Shown piece by piece: positions 33,510-44,486 of a stretch of DNA of 64,000 bases. The notes under the pieces are model-generated. The model had not been told where the DNA came from and did not search any database. It was given only the letters and a program-made list of their open reading frames with translations. Source of the DNA: Siphonodentalium dalli (lineage: Eukaryota > Mollusca > Scaphopoda > Gadilida > Siphonodentaliidae); assembly GCA_032622095.1 (NCBI GenBank), contig CP136065.1, forward strand, positions 37,236,732-37,300,731. Reading direction: 5' to 3'. Within the stretch, counting starts at the first letter, position 1; each line of letters opens with the position of its first letter. The position numbers were made by a program, and so were the translations under genes.

Positions 33510-33917
33510 TTAACACTTTCAGTGCGAGGAGCCGATCTTTTTTTTTTTTTGGTTGAATTTTTTTTGGGTATGCTTAAGCATGCTATAGCGAATTAAAAAA
33601 CAAACTGGTTAAAACCTTAGGGGCATGTTATAACTCAAAACTATCACCAAGTATTCATAGTAATAATTTTGGTGCCCATGAAAAACGTAAGATTCCCTGG
33701 CACTAAACCTACAAAATAAGTATGTTAAAGAATATAATTTTTTTTTATTAAAATTGTAAAAAATTGTAAAAAATAATAACTGATGAAAAATTGTTAGGCC
33801 AATGCATTCTCTTATATATGCGAGGCGACCTATGGTCGACTCGCATATATAAGAGAATGCATTGGCACAGGGTATATGGGTTGATACAAAAATCGGACTT
33901 GGCACTGAAAGGGTTAA
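33510..33917. mobile_element. piggyBac-like MITE carrying an 83-bp hairpin
   Basis: TTAA at 33510-33513 is followed by CACTTTCAGTGCGAGGAGCC, and TTAA at 33914-33917 is preceded, reading inward on the other strand, by CCCTTTCAGTGCCAAGTCCG. TTAA duplication plus a CCCTTT terminus is the piggyBac signature. A nearly perfect palindrome lies subterminally at 33791-33873, reading TTGTTAGGCCAATGCATTCT on one side and ending GCATTGGCACAGGG on the other. The rest is A/T-rich. No transposase frame is present. Confidence 0.75.
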
Positions 33918-35044
33918 TCACAAAATGTCAGTTCATGGAATACAGTAAAACATTTGGTGATCACACAATTACCAATTGCGGTTATTTCTCGATAACCTTC
34001 ATTTTTTTTATTAAGTTCAGCTAGAGCCTGCCATTGAATTAACTCAGATATCGACAGCCAGCATCGAGTAAAACGACCACGCCTCCACCGCGTGCATAAA
34101 CATGAAAAATATTCGATAGTTTTGACGATTCTATGTCACATCAGAATTCAGGAGTACACTCTTCAAATTATTAATTCCTAACTTTTCAATGCCCTTTGAT
34201 TTTTATCAAAACCCATTGATTCTGAGGCAATCATTTTTATTTTGATCAATATCAACTGGCTTTGAGCCAATCATTCTGGTTTTCTATAAAGGCATCTTGG
34301 TTTCGAATCGGCGATACTTGTATTTGAATAAACCGTTCTTTTTCAAGAATCATTTGGAACTTCAACAGATGTTTCTAGGGTGTCCGTATCTGTTACCCAA
34401 TTAATTGTATATAGCCAGATCACGAACATATGATCAGTTACGTAACAACCTGCCTACATTATCTTTATAAATTGGACACCCTGCTGATGTAACGCTAAGG
34501 TTTTGTTTGCGATGGTCAAACAACCTACAGAAGACTCAATGCTCATATGGAGTTTTGCCTTATAGCGGACGGTCGGCTGGAGGTATCTGGAAGATAATAT
34601 CGTTAAGTAATTCATTTGTCTTATTTTCACACTTTATCAGCAGACTTAAAGCGACACGTAATTTGCAAGTGTATGTTGGTAGTTTCAGCTTTATTCCACG
34701 CCAATGCCATTTCCGGCTTACATGTACACCAGGTGAGTTCACCAATCAGTACCTATACGTACGCGCTTTGTGCATTTAGGGCTTGATCCACAGAAAGGTT
34801 TTCATCGGAATTGTCTTTGAGAAGCCATTCACATGGACAAAATAAGGGACATACTTCTAAAATACATTATGAACCGCGAATCTTATGTATTGTGTTATTG
34901 CTATGTAATTGATGAATTTACTTTTACCAGAACCCAAATTTTCATCTATTTCAGATGCATGGTTTAGAGAGATAGGATAGGATAATATTATTTACAATAT
35001 ACACACATGGAAAATAAAATTACAAATAAATATAATATTAATAG
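33918..35044. other. No recognised gene
   Basis: A weak inverted pair (AGGGTGTCC/GGACACCCT) lies at 34378-34482. Frames at 34507-34779 on both strands are unsupported. Confidence 0.3.
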
Positions 35045-35905
35045 ACTATACATGTATATTATTATTTTTATTAATATTTATTTTGTATCAGGCATAAAGC
35101 GCCCATATAGTATATCACAATTTAGTATACATATGTTACATTATAATAGAGATTATATTAAAGATTACATATAAAGTAGATTATTCCAATGACGAAATAA
35201 GTATGAGCTGAACAACAAATCAGAATTATAAATGGCATATAGTATCTTATTTGTAGAATTAGACGTTCTCTCTCGGAACCCATACACACCGTTGCGCACT
35301 AAAAATGAAATCGAACACATTCTGTCATTCACAAACATTCCACTGGCACTGCACGCTCTTTCATATCACATTAACTTCCTATATGCATTATTAAAACATA
35401 CTGTTAACTTATTAAAACAACGTTTGGTGTAATTCACCCAAAGGTGAGCACAGTATAGAGGATATACAAACATGTGAAATAAGTACATTTTAACATGAGA
35501 AGAACATTTGTAGAATTTCCTGATCAGAATATTTGACCGGGAACAAATTGATCTGTATTGGCGCATTATATCACTGTCATCAGAAAGATCGTTGTTGGGA
35601 ATATGTCCCAGATATTTGAAGGTGGAAACGAATTTAATTTCATTTTCTACATAAAAGAGTTTCGGAAATGTCCTAATGGGTAGGGATTTTGGGATAAAGG
35701 CCATCCCCTGGGTCTTCTTTGCATTGTATGCCAAATCAATATTATAGGCTTCTTCTTCGCATATTCTCAACAGACGTATCAATCCCCCTAACGAGGGGGC
35801 AATAAGGCACATATCATCAGCATACCTGTTAGGGGTGATATAGTCATGACTGATGCCATCAGCTATATCTACGTATTCGACATGGCGGATATTTCCTTCC
35901 GTGTG
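35045..35905 (-). pseudogene. LINE reverse transcriptase, C-terminal half, 5'-truncated
   Basis: On the minus strand the frame is open from the truncation point at about 35905 and reaches the catalytic motif YADDM at about 35826-35812, followed by CLIAPSLGGL. Then come KKTQGMAF (the NxKK-type thumb boundary) and FKYLGHIPNNDLSDDSDIM. An in-frame TGA at 35366-35368 interrupts the frame. The same frame continues past it with YERACSASGMFVNDRM to about 35235, so the copy is a pseudogene. The 3' tail is ATTAATA-rich and ends at about 35045. The 5' break coincides with the 3' tail of the family X copy that starts at 35907. The family is probably CR1-like, by motif only. Confidence 0.8.
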
Positions 35906-35906
35906 T

Positions 35907-36395
35907 ATATGTTGATTGATGGCTTAACGTCGTTTTAGCCGTTGGGACATATCACAACCAAGCACCGAATCATTTATCAAACACGTTCGTAGCGAAGTAA
36001 CTGTAGATAAAACGCATAAATGTAGTGCAAGAATACACAATTGATAGAAATTACACATCATGACAGTATCAAGTCTGTATATCAAAATATGTAAAGTAGT
36101 GTTTGACATCATATTTTGCATCGGCAAGGTAGTTATAGTGAATTATGAAACGTGCGTTAACCGTTATAAATGCGTCATGTTGATGGTCGGGTGGGTGAGA
36201 CTGAATGTAATTTTTCATCCAACCGAGAGCTTCAATACAAAAAACTGTTTTGTGTCAGTAAAACTAATCTTTTCTCATCAATCATCTTGTCAAGCTGTGG
36301 TATTTCGAATATGAACCTCTCTTTCTGAGAGTCGAAACGTTTGAGAGATCTTTGTGATTTCTGTTTCGAAGCAACAGGAGCAATTTGAATTAAAT
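35907..36395 (-). pseudogene. Family X retroelement copy 2
   Basis: The 3' tail (GTTGATTGATGG on the plus strand, then CGTTTTAGCCGTTGGGACAT) lies at 35907-35950. The minus-strand coding remnant upstream includes SLKRFDSQKERFIFEIPQLD and KMIDEKRLVL, homologous to copy 3. Stops and frame shifts are present. The untranslated region is shorter than in copy 3. Confidence 0.5.
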
Positions 36396-36404
36396 GTGTT
36401 GCAG

Positions 36405-37015
36405 TTGATTGATTGGTTGAGGGTTTAACGCCCGTTTAGCCGCTAAGCCATATCACGACCAAGAACAGAATCAGGCATAAAAAAGGATCATAGCGAAGCA
36501 ACTGTGTAGATAAATCAGACAGTGGATTAGACTAAAACAAAGCACTGATGTGCTATATACAAATAAACCACACACGAGGGATTTTTCCACTTGGAGTCAA
36601 GAATATAAATTCAAGAACTGACTAGTGTGCAACCATACTCTAAAACGTATACAAGTAGTACAAGAATAGATAATAAATAGCAAATGCATAACACGAAATT
36701 ACCAAGGAGCCACATCAAAATATGTAATGTAGCTTTTAAAATCAAATTTTGCAATGATAAGGTATTTATAAAATTTGATGAATTGCGCATAAACCTTTAT
36801 CAATGCGTCAAGCTGGTCGGGTGGGTGAGACAAAATGTCATTTTTCACCCAACCGACAGCCTCGATCCACCAATACTGTTTCTTATCTTTGAGGGTTAAT
36901 CGTTTCCCATCAATCATGTTGTCACATTTTGAAAGCTTAAAGATGTACCTCTCTTTCTGAGAGTCGAAACGTTTGAGTGACTTTGGCGATCATTGTTTCG
37001 AAGTAACAACCGATT
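36405..37015 (-). pseudogene. Family X retroelement copy 3
   Basis: The minus-strand frame runs SLKRFDSQKERYIFKLSKCD, MIDGKRLTLKDKKQYWWIEA, VGWVKNDILSHPPDQLDALI and ends YITYFDVAPW at about 36700. It is followed by about 290 bases of untranslated sequence and the tail GATATGGCTTAGCGGCTAAA with AATCAATCAA. The C-terminal TYFDVxPW and the tail are shared with copy 1 at 30104. A TGA near 36990 closes the frame upstream. I do not recognise the domain. Its link to gag-like proteins comes only from copy 1. Confidence 0.5.
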
Positions 37016-37137
37016 TAACTTCTTTGAATAGGATCAACTTGCATATGTTTCTGAGAAAATGTCCCAACGGCAGTAGCTGTATCCATAACAGGAAACAGGA
37101 ATACTATCCCCGTACAGGCGTAACAAGATTAAAACAG

Positions 37138-37637
37138 TTAAAGGCACGTGCGGCCTTAATTGTCTAAAATATTCATATTTGTTCCAAACACCGTAAACAG
37201 AAAAACATTAAAACGCATACAGTTCCGTTCATATATACCATGGCCATCGCGTAAACAGCATGTTATCATAAAGACCTACTATATTTTACCTAAGCAAGAG
37301 CCTGATTGTGTTACAGAAGACAGCACAATGCTACTGGCTAATCACACAAATGGCATAAACGCTCTTTATTACTTCCATATCAGGTATTCACTAACAAAGA
37401 ACGCTCTTTATGTTTACCATCATAATATAAACAAACACCAAAAAAGTAACTTTTTATGCTTTTGTTTACATAACAATGGTCAAACATATGACCATAACAT
37501 ACTGTTTATGCGATATTTCTTATTTGTATACGTACAAAGTCTATCTACATTTTGATGTTCTTTCTGTTTGTGGCGGTTTTTGACGGGTGGATATATTTTC
37601 ACAGGTTACCCATCGCCAAGGCCAACCGTGTCTTTAA
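37138..37637 (+). mobile_element. TTAA-flanked non-autonomous element, copy 2 of 3
   Basis: Intact TTAA at 37138-37141 and 37634-37637. The left terminus is AGGCACGTGCGGCC and the right, reversed, AGACACGGTTGGCC. The interior matches the copies at 8199 and 41423, including the doubled AACGCTCTTTAT phrase. The 131-codon plus-strand frame within it is not conserved in the other copies, so it is not a protein. Confidence 0.7.
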
Positions 37638-38273
37638 GCCTTCAGGTCGAAATGGTAAGAGATATGACAAGAAACAACATACATGATAAACAGAACACAC
37701 AACTAGATGATAATGTGCGAGATTAGCCGCACGATATGGTCCCTCTCAGTTCCATTCCAAAGAGGTTTTCGGCAAAATTCCATACTGCTTCCTTTATAAT
37801 ACATTTGTAATGCCTCATACTGGGACAATCAGAATAGATTTAGTTATCAGTTGATTAAGTAACGTGTTTATTAACTAGTGAGTCACAATTTGCTACCTTT
37901 CCGGAACAGCAGAGAACAATGTTCGGGATATATGTGAAAAATGAACTTTTCACCAAATTTGGTTGCCATTTTGCAAGCCATCTTGAGTAATTTTGCGTCG
38001 GGCGAAATATTAAGGATAATAAGTTGTTCCTGTTCTAGTCTAGCACCATGCAAATCATCCATGTGTATATGCAATAGGGCAAAAATGGCATGCACTATCT
38101 TTTGTGTCAGCAGTACAACCGCTGAATGTTGCAATGAACAAAGCTGGCGGACACGGCGGCAATGCAGGCTTGTGACACGAAGTCAGTAGCTTACTACCCC
38201 TATATATGTATACAATACGAGCGGCCTTTCTAAAACTGTCAATAGCTAATGAGCTATCTTTCTCGAATATGTG
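37638..38273. other. No recognised gene
   Basis: The two overlapping frames at 37883-38189 on opposite strands have no recognised domain. Confidence 0.3.
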
Positions 38274-38826
38274 ACAATTGTTACACGGGGGCTATTCATT
38301 GTCAACAGCAAAGATCTTTGTTGCACTGCACAAACATTTGTGTGGGCTGCAAATACCAGAGGTCATTGGAAAGAATCTAACATAAATCCACAGCATCGAT
38401 GAGAAAGGCAATTTCTATGGACAGCTTGCTATTGCAGGGGTGGTTCGATATCTTTATTGTGATGTGAAACACTCTAGTAGGGTGATCAAATAGAAATTGA
38501 GAATAATCTTGCTCAAAGTAGTTATTTGTTACGAATATTAATCCAAATTGACAACACACACCGTCATTCTTATATATTAATTAAATGCAATGACTGTCGG
38601 TGGCGAAATCATTTGTGTTAGATTTATCGCCGATAGTCGCGTCCCGAATCGAGATGTAAATACTTACAATTGGGCGCAGTTCAGACGTTGTTTTCTATGG
38701 AGTGGTATGTCGATTTCTTTGATTTTTTCGGCGATGTTAGTAGAATGCTGCATTTTATCATTTTGGCATAGCACCTGAGTACTGGCTTATAGATTTCACA
38801 CACCCGAGCAAGTCCACAATTGTTAC
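38274..38826 (+). mobile_element. 5'-truncated copy of the AGACATATTATGG element flanked by an 11-bp direct repeat
   Basis: The segment 38285-38815 carries the internal frame and right inverted repeat of the complete element at 39291-40442 and stops inside the terminus (GAGCAAGTCC). The frame copy has two in-frame stops (in LT*IHSIDEK and IK*KLRI). The exact word ACAATTGTTAC lies on both sides, at 38274-38284 and 38816-38826. This is unlike the TTAA duplication of the full element and suggests that this truncated copy entered by another route. Confidence 0.6.
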
Positions 38827-39229
38827 GATCTAAGTCACCAACGTAGTAACTGTCGGAAGTGCCGTTTTCCTTCCAAGATTAATGAAGTTTTAGCCAAATA
38901 CATGGAAAACCGGATATTTTGGCGGCCATCTAGAATTATTTCGAAATTATAGGAAGGCTAAATCCTTTCAGGCTCCAGCATGAGCTTCCCTGGTGATAAC
39001 AATATATCCTGATTTTGGAATAATCGCCTCTATTAAGGTATAGGGATATTTTTTCCTTCTTTTTTTTGCGGCCATCTTTTATTTGTCGAAAATGTTTATG
39101 GTAACCCTAAACTATAATAACCCGTTGAGAAAAAAAACTGTACACACCAAAACTAGGTTCAGTGCTTCGACGGCCGGATTAATAGGCCTTTTCGGATACG
39201 AACGAAGAACAAGAGCAAGCAGATCGTGA
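38827..39229. other. No recognised gene
   Basis: Non-coding by inspection. The minus-strand frame at 39112-39342 runs across the transposon boundary and is rejected. Confidence 0.3.
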
Positions 39230-40638
39230 GAGCCAACTCGAAATGATCTACTAACCACCGGAGCCTGTGGCACGGGAAAAACATTTTGTCTTAAAGACAT
39301 ATTATGGACTTGTTCGGGTATGTGAAACTGATAATTTAGCATTCAGGTGCTATGTCAACTGGAGTAATGTATCATTTTGGTAACATCGCCGAAAATTTCA
39401 AGCAAATCGACCGTACCAATCCATTGAAATCATCGTCTGAACTACCCTCAATTGTCAATATTTACTTCTCGATTCGGGACGTAACTATCTGCGATGAACT
39501 AACGAAAGCGATTTCACCTTCGAGAATCACTGCAATTAATTCATATATACGAATAATATATAACTATGTTGGTGGTTATATGAGTCTTATACATGTATAG
39601 AACGCGAAGCATCTAATAACGATCCGGTAATCCACATCATCAGCTTCAACAAACACTGAATATAGTATTGACCCAGCGGATGCAGGTAAAATCAGACAAC
39701 TTGCTGGGGTTTGTCTTCATATAGCTACAACAAGCCTGCAAAGATAAAAACACTATTGGGGAACATATCATCAAAACAAGCCAGAGTCTCAAATCAAACC
39801 ACCTAGAACTACTTTTACTTGAATAATTGCCTGTTCTAGAGGATGAGTCAAGCGACGACATACACTATCCTGGCAGCCTCGATAAAATTGCACACAAACA
39901 AGGACATACAAGTGGGCGCTATTCATTGTCAACAACAAAGTTCTTTGTTGCACTTCACAAACATTTCTGTGAGCTGCAAATACCAGAGGTCATGAGAAAG
40001 AATCTAACATATATCCACAGCATCGATGAGAAATGCAATCTCTATGGACAGCTTGCTATTGCAGGAGTGGTTCGATATCTTTATAGTGATGTGAAACACT
40101 CTAGTAGGGTGATAAAATTGAGAATAATCTTGCTCAAAGTAGTTATTTGTTACGAATATTAATCCAAATTGACAACACACACCGTCATTCTTATATATTA
40201 ATTAAATGCAATGACTTTCGATGGCGAAATCATTTGTGTTAGATTATCGCCGATAGTTGCGTCCCGAATCGAGAAGTAAATACTTACAATTAGGCGCAGT
40301 TCAGCGATGTTTTCTATGGCGTGGTATGGTCCATTTCTTTGAAATTTTCGGCGATGTTAGTAGAATGCCATGTTGGCATTGCATCTGAGTACTGTGGCTT
40401 ATAGATTCCACACACCCGAACAAGTCCATAATATGTCTTTAACGACAGTGAGACCACTCATGATGATGCAGAAACTTCGACATGTCTGTACATGGATACT
40501 TTCGACAAGATGTGTGAACATACTCTCAAAATATCTTTACAAGATGCTCTTCACCACTTCAAAGAATCTGATCATGTAAATATGAAAAATATCAATCCAT
40601 TCGCGCACAAGTGTTTCGACTGGAGAAAGGGACAATGA
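39230..40638 (+). pseudogene. Interrupted coding remnant with a P-loop motif, split by a TTAA transposon
   Basis: From 39230 the plus frame is open into the TTAA at 39291 and includes TTGACGTGKTFC, which fits the Walker A pattern G-x4-G-K-T. The transposon 39295-40438 follows. From 40443 a frame with no stop until TGA at 40636-40638 reads NDSETTHDDAETSTC and includes MDTFDKMCEHTLKIS and NPFAHKCFDWRKGQ. With one TTAA counted, the two flanks are in the same reading phase, as expected if the element landed in a coding exon. A TGA at 39227 ends the frame upstream. The P-loop and phase are seen. NTPase function and gene identity are inference. Confidence 0.5.
39291..40442. mobile_element. 1.14-kb TTAA element with about 270-bp inverted repeats and an internal frame
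   Basis: TTAA at 39291-39294 and 40439-40442. Both termini read AGACATATTATGGACTTGTT inward. The inverted similarity continues with indels for about 270 bp (GCCGAAAATTTCAA, TTACTTCTCGATTCGGGACG). The middle carries a plus-strand frame of 111 codons (39827-40162) including LSTTKFFVALHKHFCELQIP and CNLYGQLAIAGVVRYLYSDV. The same frame is present in the copies at 38290 and 14640, so it belongs to the element. The protein is not recognised and is too short for a complete transposase. TTAA with a purine start suggests a Kolobok-like element. Confidence 0.75.
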
Positions 40639-41422
40639 CGTCACAAGACAGACATAACTTCACATAAGATACACATAACTCGACGGTTGTTTCCTTTCCG
40701 ATATGTCACAACCCATGCCATGACGACGGAGAGCCACCCACACCGAATGTCGGTATGACAACTGCGATAGGGGGCTTCACTACATGGGTGTTGAAAGGAA
40801 ATGAATAAGGAAAAAGACATAGACATGTCCAGGTTACAAGCACAAGAAAGCCACGTAAAATAAGAGATAACCACATCCGAACAAGACAACAGCGAGGGAT
40901 GTGAACAGTAACATGTAAGATGTGCTAAATGATTTAGTCATACAAAGATTAAGATCCAAGATGGCCGCTTGTAGTAATATTTTGTTTTTGGACAAACTTT
41001 GGAAAACAATGGTAAACATCCATCTGGAGGTCAGCCGGAGAATCCATATCAGTTGTGTGATGATCGGACGAGGGATATGCTCTGTTGGGTGTGCACAAGG
41101 ATTTAGTGATGAAAAAAGTTAAATCAAATATGGCTGCCGGTGGCCATTTTTTTTTATCAAAGATCGTATAAATTTGATTGGTCCCATCTAGAAGCGATCA
41201 TATACCGAATATCGCTGCAATCGGTCACAATGTGTTTGTATTATCGGGCTAACGATCGCGAACGATCAAAATAAAAATAAAAAAATAAAAAAAACTAGAC
41301 ATACGAAGGCGCATAACTTTCGCATAAACGACTGGACAAACCTGGTTTTCGAAATCGTGTTGTTGTTGTTGTTGTATTCGTATCTTGATGGTATGGGGAC
41401 CCTCTGATCGGAATGAGTACCT
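40639..41422. other. No recognised gene
   Basis: Holds a TTG triplet run at 41360-41375 and an A-rich run near 41270-41300. Frames at 40641-41122 are unsupported. Confidence 0.35.
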
Positions 41423-41946
41423 TTAAATGCACGGGCGGCGTTCGTTGTAGAAATATTCATATTTGCTCAAATCGCCATCAACAGAAGGAATTTAAAAATA
41501 TATATAGTTTTGTTCATATGCCAAACATAATCAGCGCGTAAATAGTATATTGTCATCAAGACGTACGATGGTGTATGTAAACAAGAGCCTGCTCGTGTTA
41601 CAGAAGTTGTGCTTCTGTTTACATAACACAGTGTAATTCTATTGGTTAATCACACACACACATGATATAAACGCTCTTTATTATTTCCATATCGGGGAAA
41701 ACAGTAACAAATAACGCTCTTTATGTTTACCATATCCGGATCTAAACAAAAGCCAGGTTCTGTAACGTTTTTTGCTTTAGTTTACATAACAGAGGAAAAA
41801 CATTTGACAATAACATACTGTTTATTTCTGATTGGTATAAGAACAAAATCTGTCTATATTTTACTATTCTTTCTGTTTATGGCGGTTTTTGACGGAGGTT
41901 AATATTTTAACAGCATACCGACCGCCAACACCGCCCGTATCTTTAA
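41423..41946 (+). mobile_element. TTAA-flanked non-autonomous element, copy 3 of 3
   Basis: TTAA at 41423-41426 and 41943-41946. The termini are ATGCACGGGCGGCG and, reversed, AGATACGGGCGGTG. It is closer in sequence to copy 1 (8199) than to copy 2. No coding capacity. Confidence 0.7.
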
Positions 41947-42534
41947 TATACATGTTATGGCCCGAGAAGATTCTTTGAACAATAAAGAGGGTTCTGAGTT
42001 AGTGCTTTCCTAATATGGTTAAAATAAAGAGCGTTTGTGTATCACTGTTTGGAAAGTTAAAACTGCTGATAAATGTCGATGGGAATTCTTACTAGAACTT
42101 ATTATCAATTGTGTTAACTGAATTGGATGGGGATAAAAACTCATACACATATTCATAACAAAATAAAAGAACTGAACTAGATTCCGTCCAACTATTGGTG
42201 TTATCGTGGCGATCTGTGCCCATGTCTGTCGTGGTGATTTGCGTGATGGTGTTGCATTCACAAAAAAACACAAATGCTCGCTCGTCAGTCGGTAAATTGG
42301 TACATGAAAGATACAAGCCCATCATTGCATCGTTTAGATTGTCTCGTCTGATAGAAGCATCACATACGTCTTATCTGTCAAGGTTTTTGTATTCATATTG
42401 TGCTTCCAGATACGTTCGTTAGTTATCTGAACAATTCTTCAGAGTTGGCACTTCAAGATGTCAGTAGCATAATATGCCTACGTAAAATAATTAAATGAGC
42501 GGTGCTATTTCGGGGGGCAGTAGGTTTATATGCT
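41947..42534. other. No recognised gene
   Basis: GAACAATAAAGAGGG and AAATAAAGAGCG phrases just after the preceding element resemble its interior. Otherwise unique sequence. Confidence 0.3.
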
Positions 42535-43012
42535 CGATATGCCCACGAACAAGCCTTGAAATAGTGTGTCTAGCATTTGCATAATGAGGTCCACATACGG
42601 TGAATTTAGTTATGTTATACCCCGCATAGCATGCTAGCAGCACCAAATTCATCCACTGGGGAACTACATTAGGCATCATCTTCTAGGAAGTATCTCTTGT
42701 GTCAACTAAACATTGTTTTTGTTACTGTTTCCCTTCTGTTTAGTTTCTTTGTCCAATATTTTGAAGATAAATTGCATATTCAATGTGACTATAGTGGGTG
42801 AAGATCATGATCTTCAACTGCGGAACTTCAATCGTATCCTAGGTCTACCTTAGCAGTTGACGACTAACCAGAATGAGGTCCCCAAAGGGGGAATTCGATT
42901 ATGCTAGTCGGAGATGCTAGCCCGCCCTGCGTGTTAGCGCACTTTAATTCACCCAATGTGGACCTCATTCTGCAAATGCCGGACACATTATTTCAAGGCT
43001 TGTTCGTGGCTT
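42535..43012. repeat. Inverted pair of family B repeats
   Basis: CAAGCCTTGAAATAGTGTGT, GCATTTGCATAATGAGGTCC and GGTGAATTTAGT at 42550-42620 are mirrored at 42865-43012, where the plus strand reads TGGACCTCATTCTGCA and TTTCAAGGCTTGTTCGTGG. The arms are about 130 bp and diverged, and the spacer is about 200 bp. Confidence 0.6.
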
Positions 43013-43160
43013 TCTTCTGGTTCATCATGAGTCTATCAATACCATCACAATGTGCATTGTGTGAACATTTGTCTCTTAAATCACCACCTTTGTCGGGCGA
43101 ATATAAAGCATATATTGTGAATTTAAGCGAAAATCAGCGACCTTTCATAAATAGAACCGA

Positions 43161-43254
43161 CCACAGGTTCCCTGGTGCGATACCACCACTCCGAATATAT
43201 ATATATCAATGTATTATTATATCTACTGGTGGTATCGCACTTGGGGACCCGTGG
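43161..43254. mobile_element. 94-bp palindrome
   Basis: CCACAGGTTCCCTGGTGCGA followed by TACCACCA pairs with TGGTGGTATCGCAC and GGGGACCCGTGG at the right end. The loop is about 38 bases of AT-rich sequence. Probably a short foldback MITE. Confidence 0.55.
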
Positions 43255-43475
43255 AACCAATTGGTATATTTGTGTGTGCTGAGACTCATCCAGATATTGA
43301 GTATATACAATAAATAATAATCGACACAATAGAGTGATATCATGTAACTATTTTTGAAACCATATAAGAAATTCGTATACCCCCAGTCCCCACCCCATAA
43401 AACATAAACACCGACCAATGATGTAATAATATACATAGCTTTAGGGCTGCATGTTGTTCGCGGGGGGGGGGGGGG

Positions 43476-43790
43476 GCTCGATGGTTCAGTCGGTAAGGGT
43501 ACAACTCCAAGCCGTCTCGTCCGCTAGCGCTGGCGATTAGGGCTCGAATCCACATGTTTCCATGGTGTACTTTGTTACTCGAAATCGATATCTGGTGTAG
43601 TTGCCAATTGAGGTCCACATAGGCCGATGTTTTGCCGCACATGATCGACGAATTTATCAGCCATTGAAATCACTGTTAGATTAGCCCTAAGTGTGCGGAT
43701 TTCCTCCACCACTAACATTGTCAATGTCGTGATATGGCCTTAGTTGCTTAAAGCGACATTAAAACTCCAATCAATCAATCAATCATGGTG
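43476..43790 (+). mobile_element. tRNA-derived SINE with (AATC)n tail, full copy
   Basis: After a G run the unit starts GGCTCGATGGTTCAGTCGG, an A-box-like stretch, and has the B box GGGCTCGAATCCAC at about 43541. A unique body follows. The 3' end reads GTCGTGATATGGCCTTAG, TTGCTTAAAGCGAC and CAATCAATCAATCAATC. The boxes and simple tail are diagnostic of a tRNA-derived SINE. The last 60 bases match the tails of the family X retroelements at 30104, 35907 and 36405 (inverted there), as expected if both use the same reverse transcriptase. Confidence 0.8.
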
Positions 43791-44486
43791 TTCGCCATGC
43801 TTTGTTTGTATTTCGAAACTCATGTTCTATATATGCTATGAGTTATTTTCTGATTAGCAAAACGTCTTTAAAATAAAGTTGTGCAAAAAGGACTGGTCCC
43901 TGACATAATTTTGCCGTATTATAGAATAAGATACGGTTTCGCCATAGCCCAAGTAAGACACGAATTGGTGGAGTGTGTTTGTATGGGAAGCATACCTTAA
44001 AAAGTAATGAGAACAGTATATAAATTGTAAGTGATGAATTTATTATAAGCAGCAGTTATAATTTACGCATTCAATAAAAAAAACCAATTAATGACATATT
44101 TGGTTGACTGTAACGTTGTATATGCTGGGTCTCTACAGTACTGTGTATCTCGTCTCTACTGTGTATATCACATTGTACTGGATGTGTCTTTAATTTCGTA
44201 TTGTCAACGGTTACAATTACCACACATCAATATTTAGAGTGCATAATACATATGTATATATGCTTTTCGACTCTATAAATTGTCTTCTGTTACACGTCAA
44301 TAACAGTAATATACACTAAAATGCTTTATTTGCACGTTAAACTCGGATGAATATATTGTTTGACAGATCGCACATGGATATATCAGCTGATTCTGTTTTG
44401 GTAAACTTCAATTGAATAAACAGCCAAACTATGTAAAGGCCGCCCACTACTAAATTTAGTTAAATATATGTAAGATACAGACTTAC

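Noticed and set aside
36310-36345. Hammerhead-like motif (CTCTC-loop-GAGAG followed by TCGAAACG), repeated at about 36950-36975
   Set aside because: The same bases on the minus strand encode the conserved SLKRFDSQKER segment in two family X copies. Protein conservation explains the match, and no CUGAUGA box precedes the stem.
42901-43317. 138-codon plus-strand frame
   Set aside because: It runs through a family B repeat arm and the 94-bp palindrome and has no domain. It is a chance frame.
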